Source of the DNA: an uncultured Sedimentitalea sp.
GTDB lineage: Bacteria > Pseudomonadota > Alphaproteobacteria > Rhodobacterales > Rhodobacteraceae
DNA: 64,000 bases
Assembly: GCA_947504115.1 (NCBI GenBank)
Contig: CANNGH010000002.1
Span: 434,001 to 498,000 of the forward strand
Reading direction: 5' to 3'
Positions 45,708 to 53,512 of this stretch are shown one piece after another. The stretch's first letter is position 1. Each line of letters starts with the position of its first letter. The translations under genes were made by a program, and so were the position numbers. Below the pieces are notes generated by a model that saw nothing but the letters and a program-made list of their open reading frames with translations, made no database searches and had not been told where the DNA came from.

Positions 45708-47013
45708 TGCACCCGGCATAATGATATCGGCCCCGTCCTCGGGGGCCGGCAAAACGACGGTGATGTTAGGTCTTTTGCGGGCGCTGGCCGACGGCGGGAT
45801 GCGGGTGCAGCCGTTCAAATCGGGACCGGATTATATCGACCCGGCGTTTCATCTGGCCGCCTCCGGGCGCGCGTCCTTCAACCTTGACACATGGGCGATG
45901 GGCGAGGAGCTGCTGAACGCCATCGCCGCGCAGGCGCAGGGGGCCGAGATTTGCGTCGCCGAGGGGTCGATGGGGCTATATGATGGTGTCGCCACGCGCG
46001 GGCAAAGCGGCTTTGGCACCAGTGCCGAAACAGCGCTGCGCATGGGCTGGCCCGTGGTGCTGGTGGTCGATGTCAGCGGGCAGGCGCAATCGGCGGCGGC
46101 GGGTGCGCTGGGGTTTCGGATGTATAACCCCGATCTGCCCTTTGCCGGGGTGATCCTGAACCGCGTCGCGTCGCCCCGGCACGAGCGGCTGACGGCGATG
46201 GGCATGGAAAAGGCCGGGCTGAAAGTGCTAGGCGCCCTGCCCCGGCGCGGTGATCTTACCCTGCCCGAGCGGCATCTGGGCCTGATACAGGCGGTCGAGC
46301 ATCCCGATCTGGAGGCCGCCATCGCCGGGTATGCCGCGTTCCTGCGCGAACATGTCGATCTGGACGCGATCAAGGCGGCGGCGCGCGGCAAGCCCGCTAT
46401 ACAGGGCGGCGCGCTGCCCCCACCGCCCGCGCAGCGCATCGCGCTGGCGCAGGATGCGGCGTTTTCGTTCACCTACCCGCATCTGGTGGAGGGCTGGCGC
46501 GCGGCGGGGGCCGAGGTGTTGCCCTTCTCGCCCTTGGCTGACGAGGTTCCGGATGCGGGGGCCAATCTGGTCTGGTTGCCCGGTGGATACCCTGAGCTGC
46601 ACGCAGGCCAGTTGGCTGCGGCGGATACATTCCGCGCCGGGCTGCGGCGCCATGCCGAAACGCGGCCCGTCCATGGCGAATGCGGCGGCTACATGGCGCT
46701 GGGTGCGGGCCTGATCGACAAGGAGGGGCAGCGTCACGCGATGGTGGGGCTTCTGGGTCTCGTCACCAGCTATGAAAAGCGCAGGTTTCATCTGGGCTAT
46801 CGGCAGGCCGAACTGCTTGCGTCCCTTCCGGGATTTCCGGCGGGGGCACTGCTACGCGGTCACGAATACCATTATTCGATGATCCTTGAGCAGCCTGATG
46901 CCCCGTTGGCAAGGGTCGCAGACGCCGATGGCAACCCCGTGCCGGAAACCGGATCGCATCGCAGGAACGTCACCGGCACGTTCTTTCATCTGATCACGGG
47001 GGAGGAAACATGA
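45700..47013 (+). CDS. cobB: hydrogenobyrinic acid a,c-diamide synthase
   Basis: 437 residues from the ATG at 45700. The N-terminal ATPase has [20 protein letters not shown] and [20 protein letters not shown]. The C-terminal type 1 glutamine amidotransferase carries the nucleophile in [20 protein letters not shown], and HEYHYS is present. It amidates the a and c side chains before cobalt insertion. Full length and intact. Confidence 0.96.
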   Translation: MNDAPGIMISAPSSGAGKTTVMLGLLRALADGGMRVQPFKSGPDYIDPAFHLAASGRASFNLDTWAMGEELLNAIAAQAQGAEICVAEGSMGLYDGVATRGQSGFGTSAETALRMGWPVVLVVDVSGQAQSAAAGALGFRMYNPDLPFAGVILNRVASPRHERLTAMGMEKAGLKVLGALPRRGDLTLPERHLGLIQAVEHPDLEAAIAGYAAFLREHVDLDAIKAAARGKPAIQGGALPPPPAQRIALAQDAAFSFTYPHLVEGWRAAGAEVLPFSPLADEVPDAGANLVWLPGGYPELHAGQLAAADTFRAGLRRHAETRPVHGECGGYMALGAGLIDKEGQRHAMVGLLGLVTSYEKRRFHLGYRQAELLASLPGFPAGALLRGHEYHYSMILEQPDAPLARVADADGNPVPETGSHRRNVTGTFFHLITGEET

Positions 47014-47730
47014 CCGGATTTGTCAGCTTTGTCGGGTCCGGCCCCGGCGATCCGGAGCTTTTGACGCTGAAGGCGGTGGACCGTTTGCGCCGCGCCGATG
47101 CGGTGCTGTTCGATGATCTGTCCTCGGGACCGATCCTGGGCCACGCGCGCAGCGGCGCCGACCTGATCGGCGTGGGCAAGAGGGCGGGGCGCGCGTCGCC
47201 GCGCCAGCATCACGTCAGTCGCCTTCTGATTGAATATGCGCAAGTCAATCAGCGCGTTGTGCGGCTGAAATCCGGCGATAGCGGGCTTTTTTGGCCGTCT
47301 GGAGGAGGGGCTGATCGCGCTGCGCGCGGCGGGCATCCCCTACGAGATCATTCCCGGCGTGCCATCGGCCATTGCCGCCGCCGCGGCAGCGGGCATTCCG
47401 CTGACCCGGCGGCTGTGCGCGCGGCGGGTGCAGTTCGTCACCGGGCATGACATTACCGGCCAGTTGCCCGAGGATATGAACCTGCCTGCGCTGGCCGATC
47501 CGATGGCCTCGACCGTTGTTTTCATGGGAAAACGGACGTTCCCCAAGCTTTACGATGTGCTGCACGCGCACGGCCTGCCTGCCGATACGCCCGCCCTTCT
47601 GGCCGAGGATGTCAGCGGCCCGAAACAGCGCCTGACGCGCATGACGGTTGCCGATCTGGCCGATCATCTGCGCGCCGAAATCGGCGATGCGCCTGCCTTA
47701 ATTCTCTACGGCCCGCTGGCCGAGGGGTGA
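47010..47730 (+). pseudogene. cobA: uroporphyrinogen-III C-methyltransferase CobA, frameshifted
   Basis: The start [20 protein letters not shown] and VLFDDLSSGPILGHARSGAD, HVSRLLIEYAQVNQRVVRLK are SUMT. At 47287-47292 a T6 run replaces the expected T5 (CTT TTT GGC), so frame 1 goes out of phase after GDSGLF and continues in a second frame through GVPSAIAAAAAAGIPLTRRL, VQFVTGHDITGQLP and FMGKRTFPKLYDVLHAHG to the TGA at 47728-47730. Without correction the protein loses its C-terminal half. It could be a mutation, a phase-variable tract or a sequencing error. A second SUMT (for example a CysG) may exist elsewhere. Confidence 0.88.
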
Positions 47731-47771
47731 AGAATCCTTTGCGCGCTGCGGCTGTTTGACGTAGCGTCGGG

Positions 47772-47925
47772 ATACGGTGCCACATACGTGGCTTCAAAGG
47801 GAATCGGGTGAAAGACCCGGACTGCCCCCGCAACTGTAAGCGGTGAGTGCAAAGGCGAAACCACTGGCCGAAAGGCTGGGAAGGGCCCGCGCGCATCGAC
47901 CCGCAAGTCAGGAGACCTGCCGTGA
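47772..47925 (+). ncRNA. cobalamin riboswitch upstream of CbiM-like gene
   Basis: Closer to consensus than the first: ACGGTGCCACATACGTGGC, AAAGGGAATCGGGTGAAAGA, GACTGCCCCCGCAACTGTAA, CCACTGGCCGAAAGGCTGGG and the B12 box AAGTCAGGAGACCTGCC (47905-47921). It ends about 70 bases before the CbiM-like start codon, and would repress cobalt uptake when cobalamin is available. Confidence 0.95.
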
Positions 47926-47995
47926 AACCGAAGGCCCGCGTGCCTTCATCTTATCCAACGTCGCCGGAGGGGCGGCATAACAAGGGACTTGTCTC

Positions 47996-48673
47996 ATGCA
48001 TATCGAACCGGGCGTCGTTGACGGCGCCAAGATGGTGTTTGCCTATGGCACCACCGCAGCCGCTGCTGGCTATTCTGTCAAGCTGATCGCAGGCGATCTG
48101 GCCAGGCACAACATCGCGTCCTTCGCCATCCGCACCGTGCTGGCCACGATCGGCGTTTTCGTCTTTTTCGAACTTTTGCCGCATTTCGCGGTTGGAGTGT
48201 CCGAGGTGCATTTCATCCTTGGCACGACGTTGTTCCTGCTATTGGGCGCGGCCCCTTCAGCGATAGGTTTGGCGCTGGGACTGCTGGTGCAGGGCATGTT
48301 CTTTGCGCCGTCCGACATGCCGATGTATTTCGTCAATGTCACAACGCTGCTGGTGCCACTTTTTGCCATTGATGCGCTGGCGCATCGCATCATTCCGCAG
48401 GATCGCGCCTATGTCGATCTGGCCTATGCGGATGTGTTCAAACTGTCGGTCGCCTATCAAGGCGGTGTTGTCGCCTGGGTCGCATTCTGGGCGTTCTACG
48501 GTCAGGGTTTCGGCGCGGATAACCTGAACGCCGTCTGGACCTTTGGCGCAGCCTATATGCTGGTCGTCGTGGTCGAACCGATTGCCGATCTCGCGGTCCT
48601 GGCAGGTGCCAAGGCACTTCGTGGCGGCGGTATCCGGCAGCTGTTCACGCATCGTCTGTATAACGCGTCCTGA
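47996..48673 (+). CDS. CbiM-like cobalt uptake permease
   Basis: 225 residues starting MHIEPGVVDGAKMVFAYGTT. The N-terminal Met-His-Ile is the metal-coordinating feature of CbiM/NikM S-components. Seven or so hydrophobic segments follow (for example LGTTLFLLLGAAPSAIGLAL, VNVTTLLVPLFAIDALAH). The riboswitch directly upstream supports a role in cobalt supply. No CbiN, CbiQ or CbiO gene is nearby, so it either works alone or with distant energising subunits. It is followed by an intrinsic terminator. Confidence 0.85.
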   Translation: MHIEPGVVDGAKMVFAYGTTAAAAGYSVKLIAGDLARHNIASFAIRTVLATIGVFVFFELLPHFAVGVSEVHFILGTTLFLLLGAAPSAIGLALGLLVQGMFFAPSDMPMYFVNVTTLLVPLFAIDALAHRIIPQDRAYVDLAYADVFKLSVAYQGGVVAWVAFWAFYGQGFGADNLNAVWTFGAAYMLVVVVEPIADLAVLAGAKALRGGGIRQLFTHRLYNAS

Positions 48674-48689
48674 TTCCAGGTCCGTTTCT

Positions 48690-48716
48690 CCGGGCCCGGT
48701 GCGGGCCCGGGTTTTT
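48690..48716 (+). terminator. Rho-independent terminator after CbiM-like gene
   Basis: CCGGGCCC (48690-48697) and GGGCCCGG (48703-48710) form an 8-bp GC stem with a short loop, followed by a G and T5. It separates the CbiM-like gene from cobF 15 bases later. Confidence 0.85.
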
Positions 48717-48730
48717 CATGGGATGACGCC

Positions 48731-49468
48731 GTGATTCAGGACCTCTGGCTGATCGGGATCGGCACAGGCAGCCCCGGCCATGTGACGTGCGAGGGGATGC
48801 AGGCGCTGCGTGATGCGGCGACGATCCTTGTGCCGCAAAAAGGCGTGGGCAAGGACGATCTCGCCGAATTGCGCCACCGCATCATTGCCGCCAGCGGCAC
48901 GGCGGCGCGGATCGTTCCCTTTGACTATCCGGTGCGCGATCCGGACCTGCCCTATATCGCGCGGGTCGCGACATGGCATGACCAGATTGCCGAACGCTGG
49001 CAGGCAGCCTTGGGCAGTTCTGGCTTCGATGGCCCCGTCGCGCTGATGGTATGGGGCGATCCATCGCTCTATGACAGCACCATGCGTATTGCGGCGCGCC
49101 TGCCTTCGCCACCCCAAATCCGAGTGGTGCCGGGGATCACCGCCATTCAGGCCCTTACGGCGGCCCACGCCATTCCGCTAAACACGGTAAATGGCCCGGT
49201 GCAGATTATCACCGGGCGGCGCCTGCGCGATCACGGCTGGCCCAAGGGCGCAGAGACGGTCGTAGTCATGCTGGACAGCGAATGCAGTTTCCAGAAATTG
49301 GATCCCAAGGGCATTCTAATCTGGTGGGGGGCATTTCTGGGGATGGCCGAACAGGTATTACATCACGGCCCCTTGGAGGATGCCGCTGATCGTATAGATG
49401 CCATGCGCCAAGCTGCCCGTGCCGAACATGGGTGGATTATGGACACTTACATACTCCGCAGGATGTGA
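48731..49468 (+). CDS. cobF: precorrin-6A synthase (deacetylating)
   Basis: 245 residues from a GTG start. LIGIGTGSPGHVTCEGMQAL, ILVPQKGVGKDDLAELRH, MVWGDPSLYDSTMRIAARL and VVPGITAIQALTAAHAIPLN identify CobF, which methylates C-1 and releases acetate. CobF is specific to the aerobic pathway. It lies just beyond the terminator of the CbiM-like gene, so its promoter is not obvious. Confidence 0.94.
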   Translation: MIQDLWLIGIGTGSPGHVTCEGMQALRDAATILVPQKGVGKDDLAELRHRIIAASGTAARIVPFDYPVRDPDLPYIARVATWHDQIAERWQAALGSSGFDGPVALMVWGDPSLYDSTMRIAARLPSPPQIRVVPGITAIQALTAAHAIPLNTVNGPVQIITGRRLRDHGWPKGAETVVVMLDSECSFQKLDPKGILIWWGAFLGMAEQVLHHGPLEDAADRIDAMRQAARAEHGWIMDTYILRRM

Positions 49469-49668
49469 TGGCAGTGTCATATTCTGATGTTGGTCTCAGC
49501 ATCTGGTGGATTCGGTTAAAGCTTGACTTTTTGGCACTGATTTTCCGATTTTACGGCATAGTAGTAGGCCCAACTGGACCGAACGTGCCTATTTGGGCGT
49601 CTTGAAGAATAATGGCAGAACATGAAGTTTTGCCGCCATTCGCAGCGGCGTGCAAGAACTGGTAAGTG

Positions 49669-49712
49669 TGCGGACGAAGCGCCATTTCGCTGCGAATGCG
49701 CCAATGGCTGCT
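49669..49712. repeat. flanking repeat, copy B (hairpin-forming)
   Basis: TGCGGACGAAGCGCCATTTC onward to GCCAATGGCTGCT is about 90 percent identical to 32361-32405 and in the same orientation. A related half motif (GCCGCCATTCGCAGCGGC) lies just upstream at about 49631-49650. The 271-base gap 49469-49739 contains these motifs and no gene that I can support. Confidence 0.75.
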
Positions 49713-49739
49713 ATGAGCGTTCCTTCGTTCGGAATCGGC

Positions 49740-50042
49740 CTAAGATAGCGAAGCTGCCCAGCTCAAAAAGTCCTTAAAGAGGAAACGAACGCCCTTATCT
49801 GGAACAACCCAGTCGGCCTTCGACTCTTTGAACCATAGTGAGCCTAGATCAGTCTCGCTATCCGCTAAGAGTTTTTCGCAGTACGTGACTAATTCCCGCA
49901 CGGCTTGATCGCCATAGCTTTGTCGAAAGTCTTCATAGATTTGGTTGCGCCCGTCTGGGGTATCGGCCCAACCAGGATGAACGACATCTAGGTCTTGATG
50001 AAATTGCAAGGTGAAGTCGTAGAATGATTTCGGCGGCGTCAT
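49740..50042 (-). CDS. probable immunity protein for the MuF toxin (CdiI-like)
   Basis: 100 residues from the ATG at 50042 (MTPPKSFYDFTLQFHQDLDV), one base after the toxin stop (TAACATG), which implies strict coupling. It is a small soluble acidic protein with a FHQDLD motif resembling a contact-dependent-inhibition immunity family. That resemblance and its position directly after a toxin domain are the basis for the call. It is AT-richer than the cob genes. The gene itself looks intact although the toxin gene is shifted. Confidence 0.7.
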   Translation of the reverse strand: MTPPKSFYDFTLQFHQDLDVVHPGWADTPDGRNQIYEDFRQSYGDQAVRELVTYCEKLLADSETDLGSLWFKESKADWVVPDKGVRFLFKDFLSWAASLS

Positions 50043-50043
50043 G

Positions 50044-50908
50044 TTAGTCAATCCTTGGATAGGATGTGATAATGATAAATCCATCCGGCATGTCCGGGGC
50101 GTGCTCAATAACAGTACCCACACCAAATGTCTGCCGGAATTGTATTGGAGATGACGCGCGCCGAGTGGTTCGGTATGCCTCAAAGCCCGTTATTGATTCA
50201 AAATCACTTGTTATGAATGCTCTACGCAATCTCCCGCTGGCGACTTCGTTCACAACGTCTACGTTTCTCGCAAGATTGGAGTTCGTCAGCTTCTGAGCCG
50301 CCTCAAGTGAGGGGAACGTCCCGTGTCGCCAGCGATACTGGCTTACGAAAAGCATTCTCCCACGCGGCGTGCTGACTGAACCGATTAGGAAGGTTTCGCT
50401 TTTCCCCACATGCAGTGCAATGGTGTGGCCCCCGCCTGCTTCGTGGACTGAAAGGTCTTGTGGAGGAACGCTGCCGTCGAAGTCGGCTAGAACTACGTTG
50501 CTTTGAAGGGGCTGTTGCAATGGGTTCCGCATAGCACCGACAGTTCTGTGCTTCACCTGGATGCCCGCCCACTGGGGGATCATCCCAACGGAACACTTGG
50601 TCGTCATATCCTGCATGGCTATCTCGCACCTTGGCGTCGTCTTGTGAGCGCCAAATATATTGCTCAATCCCGAGGTCTTCCTGCCGAAGCTGGTTGATCA
50701 GACCGGCGAAGGCCCGCAAAAGGCGTTCTTCCATGGCCGTTCGAAGCGGTCGAAGCCGTTGCGGGTGATTTTGATATTCGCTAAATATGCTCTCAAGCCG
50801 CGCGTCCCATGCGTTGAGCGCTTCCGCCCTTGCATCGGACACATCGCGCAAATCGGATGCCGAAACAGTTGGCACTGTGTCAGGCGGCGTCAGCGAGTTC
50901 AGCAGCAT
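50044..50908 (-). pseudogene. phage MuF/SPP1-gp7-type head protein with RNase A-like toxin C-terminus, frameshifted
   Basis: The first frame (ATG 50908) encodes ARAEALNAWDARLESIFSEY and then IEQYIWRSQDDAKVRDSHAG, FRWDDPPVGGHPGEAQNCRC, the metal-binding end of the Mu gpF/SPP1 gp7 minor head domain. Near 50508-50511 (GGGG on the plus strand) the reading moves to a second frame encoding DLSVHEAGGGHTIALHVGKS, FPSLEAAQKLTNSNLARNVD and DMPDGFIIITSYP. These match my recollection of the bacterial RNase A-like CdiA-CT toxin family (His, Lys and a C-terminal Tyr). One extra base explains the shift. This is a MuF polymorphic toxin, probably inactive. Confidence 0.72.
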
Positions 50909-50917
50909 TCGGGTGTT

Positions 50918-51094
50918 TTAGGAAATCTCTCGGTCGAGGCTTTCGCTGAAATCGGCCCGTAAAGCGGAATAGTTTGGGAAAGTCGATTTGAGCGATAGCC
51001 CGGCGCGGCGACCAACGATGAGACCATCGCGCCGTGCGAGAACATAATTGCCGTTCCCGCCATGTCTGAGGAAGTCGCTGAAACTGTGTTGCAT
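50918..51094 (-). CDS. 58-residue protein upstream of MuF toxin gene
   Basis: Starts MQHSFSDFLRHGGNGNYVLA at ATG 51094, with GGAGG five bases upstream (a near-ideal ribosome-binding site), and ends TAA at 50918, 9 bases before the MuF start. Sequence continues LIVGRRAGLSLKSTFPNYSA and LRADFSESLDREIS. Not recognised. The strong initiation signal and operon position make it more credible than its length alone. It may be a phage remnant or a cap gene of the module. Confidence 0.6.
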   Translation of the reverse strand: MQHSFSDFLRHGGNGNYVLARRDGLIVGRRAGLSLKSTFPNYSALRADFSESLDREIS

Positions 51095-51563
51095 GGAACC
51101 TCCGAATACGTGTGGAACAGGTTCTATTCACATTGGTAAAGAAAGCCTAAGATCACCGTTCGCAACGCTCTTGAGGAAAGCAACTCACTCCGCTCGCGTC
51201 AGAACCGGACATTCATGCGTTTCGCAGCATCCGTCACTCTGGGCTCGCTTCTGCCCTTCGCCGCAGCGCGCGCGAATGGCGGCTTCACCTTCCCCGCGCG
51301 CAATTTGGGTCAGGTCAGTGACCTGACAGGAAAGTCGGTTTTGCCTGACACCTGACAACAAGTGTGGAATGCCGTGCGAAAGTGATTCTCGATGAGCAGA
51401 GCTGCCTTGAAGCATCGGGTAGCTTCTCAGCCCATGCCAAGCAATTCCGACCCAAATGCCAAGTATTTCCGACCCAGACCTCAGCTTCGCCTCGCCCAAG
51501 GTAGGCGGTGCGGGGACAGACAGGATATTCGTCCGGGTTCCGTCAATAACCGGTCAGGGAAGA
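51095..51563. other. gene-free stretch with remnant IS-end-like repeats
   Basis: About 470 bases without a supportable gene. It contains two adjacent 22-base repeats (51434-51455 and 51456-51477) and a palindrome GTCAGGTCA/TGACCTGAC at 51309-51327. It separates the phage-type toxin operon from the CGNR gene and is likely debris from mobile elements. Confidence 0.5.
51434..51477. repeat. two tandem 22-base repeats, IS21-end-like
   Basis: ATGCCAAGCAATTCCGACCC and ATGCCAAGTATTTCCGACCC lie end to end (each followed by two more bases), differing at three positions. Multiple short terminal repeats of the TTCCGACCC kind occur at IS21-family ends. No istA or istB is present, so this would be a lone end or excision scar. 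Confidence 0.4.
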
Positions 51564-52145
51564 TCAATCTAGGCTTTGCCGGTTTCGCAAGCTTCGCTCG
51601 ATGAACGCTCTTTTCTTTGCCTTGTTGCCGCAGCGGCTCATGCTGCACCAGCGCCGCTTGCCTGGGCGCGAATGATCCACGAAGTAAACCGAGCAATCCT
51701 CCCCCGCACATAGCTTGACCTTTGCGAAATCGCCGCCCGTGAAGAGATCGATTGCGTCCCGCGCAATCATGCCGAATACGGCTGACGCATCGAGGTCATC
51801 GCTTTTTTCCAATGCCTTCCCCGTCAGGCCCAATTGCATCACGGGAGGCGGCAGGGCCGCAAATTCATTCAAGGTCGCAATATCCTGGGCGGCGGGGGAT
51901 TGGCCGGAATGAAGACGATCCACCAATCCGACAAGAGCCGCGCGAAGCCGCCTGGCCGCGACCAGATTTGGCCCCGCGGGCTTGCGGGCTACAACCTGAC
52001 CGGCAACAGCCGTCAGCCATCTTTCCAGATCAGCGGGGTTTCTTATCCTTTCGAGTGGCGTGCCCTGCCGATCCCCGAGCGTGGCTATCCAGTCGAGGGA
52101 AAGACGGCCGGTTTCGGTGTGAAAGTCAATGTTTCCGGATGGCAT
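51564..52145 (-). CDS. CGNR zinc-finger (ABATE domain) putative regulator
   Basis: 193 residues. The N-terminal ABATE/DUF1470 domain (LDWIATLGDRQGTPLERIRN, LRAALVGLVDRLHSGQ) leads to the C-terminal CGNR finger: LCAGEDCSVYFVDHSRPGKR and WCSMSRCGNKAKKRAFIERS, with the four zinc cysteines C..C and C..C. This family is regarded as stress-linked transcription factors. The gene is intact and starts 20 bases from a pair of palindromes, and it is divergent from an alpha/beta hydrolase, the usual layout for a local regulator and its target. Confidence 0.88.
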   Translation of the reverse strand: MPSGNIDFHTETGRLSLDWIATLGDRQGTPLERIRNPADLERWLTAVAGQVVARKPAGPNLVAARRLRAALVGLVDRLHSGQSPAAQDIATLNEFAALPPPVMQLGLTGKALEKSDDLDASAVFGMIARDAIDLFTGGDFAKVKLCAGEDCSVYFVDHSRPGKRRWCSMSRCGNKAKKRAFIERSLRNRQSLD

Positions 52146-52165
52146 GATTCAGCTCTTTTCAATTT

Positions 52166-52221
52166 GGAACCTGTATAACCGGTTCCATGTCGATATTCAA
52201 GGAACTAGTATAAGGGGTTCC
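52166..52221. promoter_or_regulatory. twin 21-bp palindromic operators in CGNR/hydrolase divergent promoter
   Basis: Two copies of GGAAC-NN-GTATAA-NN-GGTTCC (52166-52186 and 52201-52221), start to start 35 bp apart. The flanks GGAAC/GTTCC are inverted and the GTATAA core is identical. They sit in the 166-base region between the CGNR gene (start 52145) and the hydrolase (start 52312). Predicted binding site of the CGNR protein or another local repressor. Confidence 0.65.
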
Positions 52222-52311
52222 GCGTAATGCCGGTACGGATGGCGTAGCGCCATTCCTGTTATCGGAAGCCCTGCCGTCACGGTAACGATGCAAGCGGAGG
52301 CTTGATTTGAA

Positions 52312-52850
52312 ATGCACACGATGCAGGCTGGCAATCTCGCGATCGTATATCATGAATTTGGCCCGTCAGACGGCGTTCCGGCTGTTCTGCTTCACGGGTT
52401 TCCTTATGATACCCACGCATATGATGACATCTCTGGCGAACTCGCCAAACAAGGAGTCCGGTGCCTGGTTCCCTACCTGCGCGGCTTTGGTCCGACGCGC
52501 TTTCTGTCGTCCGACACGATGCGTTCCGGCCAGCAGGCGGCCCTTGGAGCAGATTTGCTGGCATTTATGGATACGCTCGGGATCGAACAGGCATGTCTTG
52601 GCGGCTACGACTGGGGCGGCCGTGCCGCCTGTATTGTTGCAGCCCTCTGGCCGGAGCGCGTCAGCGGCCTCGTGAGCTGCGGGCAAGGTTACAATATTCA
52701 GGATATCGTCAATGCCTGGAAACCCGCCACACCAGAGCCACACCAGAGGAGGAAACGCGCTACTGATATCAATATTACTTTCACACAGAGCGAGGCCGGG
52801 CCGGTCTGACCCAAAACCGGCGCGATCTGTGCCGCCACATCTGGTCGCTC
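52312..52850 (+). pseudogene. alpha/beta hydrolase, broken by duplication, nonsense codon and insertion
   Basis: MHTMQAGNLAIVYHEFGPSD then HGFPYDTHAYDD (oxyanion hole) and LGGYDWGGRAACIVAALWPE, where the Asp nucleophile is typical of haloalkane dehalogenase/epoxide hydrolase relatives. After NAWKPATPE an exact 11-bp tandem duplication (52727-52737 and 52738-52748) shifts the frame. In the restored frame (ETRY, stop, YQYYFHTERGRAGLTQN) a TGA at 52764-52766 replaces the expected Trp. At about 52850 the sequence changes to a TniB fragment, so the C-terminal half is gone. Confidence 0.85.
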
Positions 52851-53512
52851 TGGTCCAGTACCGCCGGCGACAGACGATCCTTCGGGGGCTCGGCTATCCC
52901 GTCAACGGACGGCGGGAGGCGTGGTACGTCTGGAACCTCGTCCGTCACCACCTCAGGGAGCGGCGGACGCTCTTTCTCCATCTCGACGAGGCGCAGGACC
53001 TCGCGGCAAGGGGCACCGAGCGCGAGCGGCAGTCGGTCGTGAACCTCCTCAAATCCCTGATGCAGGACCCGGAATGGCCCGTCGGTCTCATCCTGTCCGG
53101 CACGGGCGAGCTTGCCGACATCCTTAATTTTGCCCCACAGCTCGGGCGGAGGTTCCAGCCGATCCGGTTCGACCCGGTCAGCGAGATCGCCGACCTCGAA
53201 AAAGTGCGTGATCTCCTCTCCGCCTACGTCGCGAAGACCGCTCTGTTCGCCGACGACGGGATAGAGACGGAGGAGTTCGCGGCCCGCCTCGTTCATGCGT
53301 CGGCCAACGAGTTCGGTCTCGTCATCGAGATCGCGATCGCCGCCATCGAGGTCGCATTGCTCCGGCGGGCGACGTCGCTGACGGTCGCGGATTTCGCCGG
53401 GGCCTTCCGACGACGGGCGGGCTGCATCGACGGGCTCAATCCGTTTCTCGCGCAGAACTTCCGCCGGATCGACCCGCGGGAGTTGCTGGCCGACGAGGGG
53501 CGGATCCGATGA
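52850..53512 (+). pseudogene. tniB: TniB-like transposition ATPase, N-terminally truncated
   Basis: About 220 residues resembling TniB/TnsC AAA ATPases of Tn5053/Tn7-like transposons: RTLFLHLDEAQDLA (Walker B), LILSGTGELADILNFAPQLG (sensor) and RFQPIRFDPVSEIADLEKVR. The Walker A region is missing because the fragment begins inside the interrupted hydrolase. It cannot act as an ATPase. Its stop overlaps the start of the TniQ fragment. Confidence 0.75.

Noticed and set aside
47287-47292. Programmed frameshift in cobA
   Set aside because: There is no visible stimulatory structure or upstream ribosome-binding-like signal, and SUMT is not known to need one; mutation or read error is simpler.
51309-51327. 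Palindrome GTCAGGTCA/TGACCTGAC as an operator
   Set aside because: It is alone in a stretch without a gene start nearby, so I can assign it no target.
52712-52850. A hydrolase-TniB fusion protein or a longer TniB start
   Set aside because: The upstream part of the TniB frame is out-of-frame hydrolase sequence; the junction is an insertion scar rather than a designed fusion.
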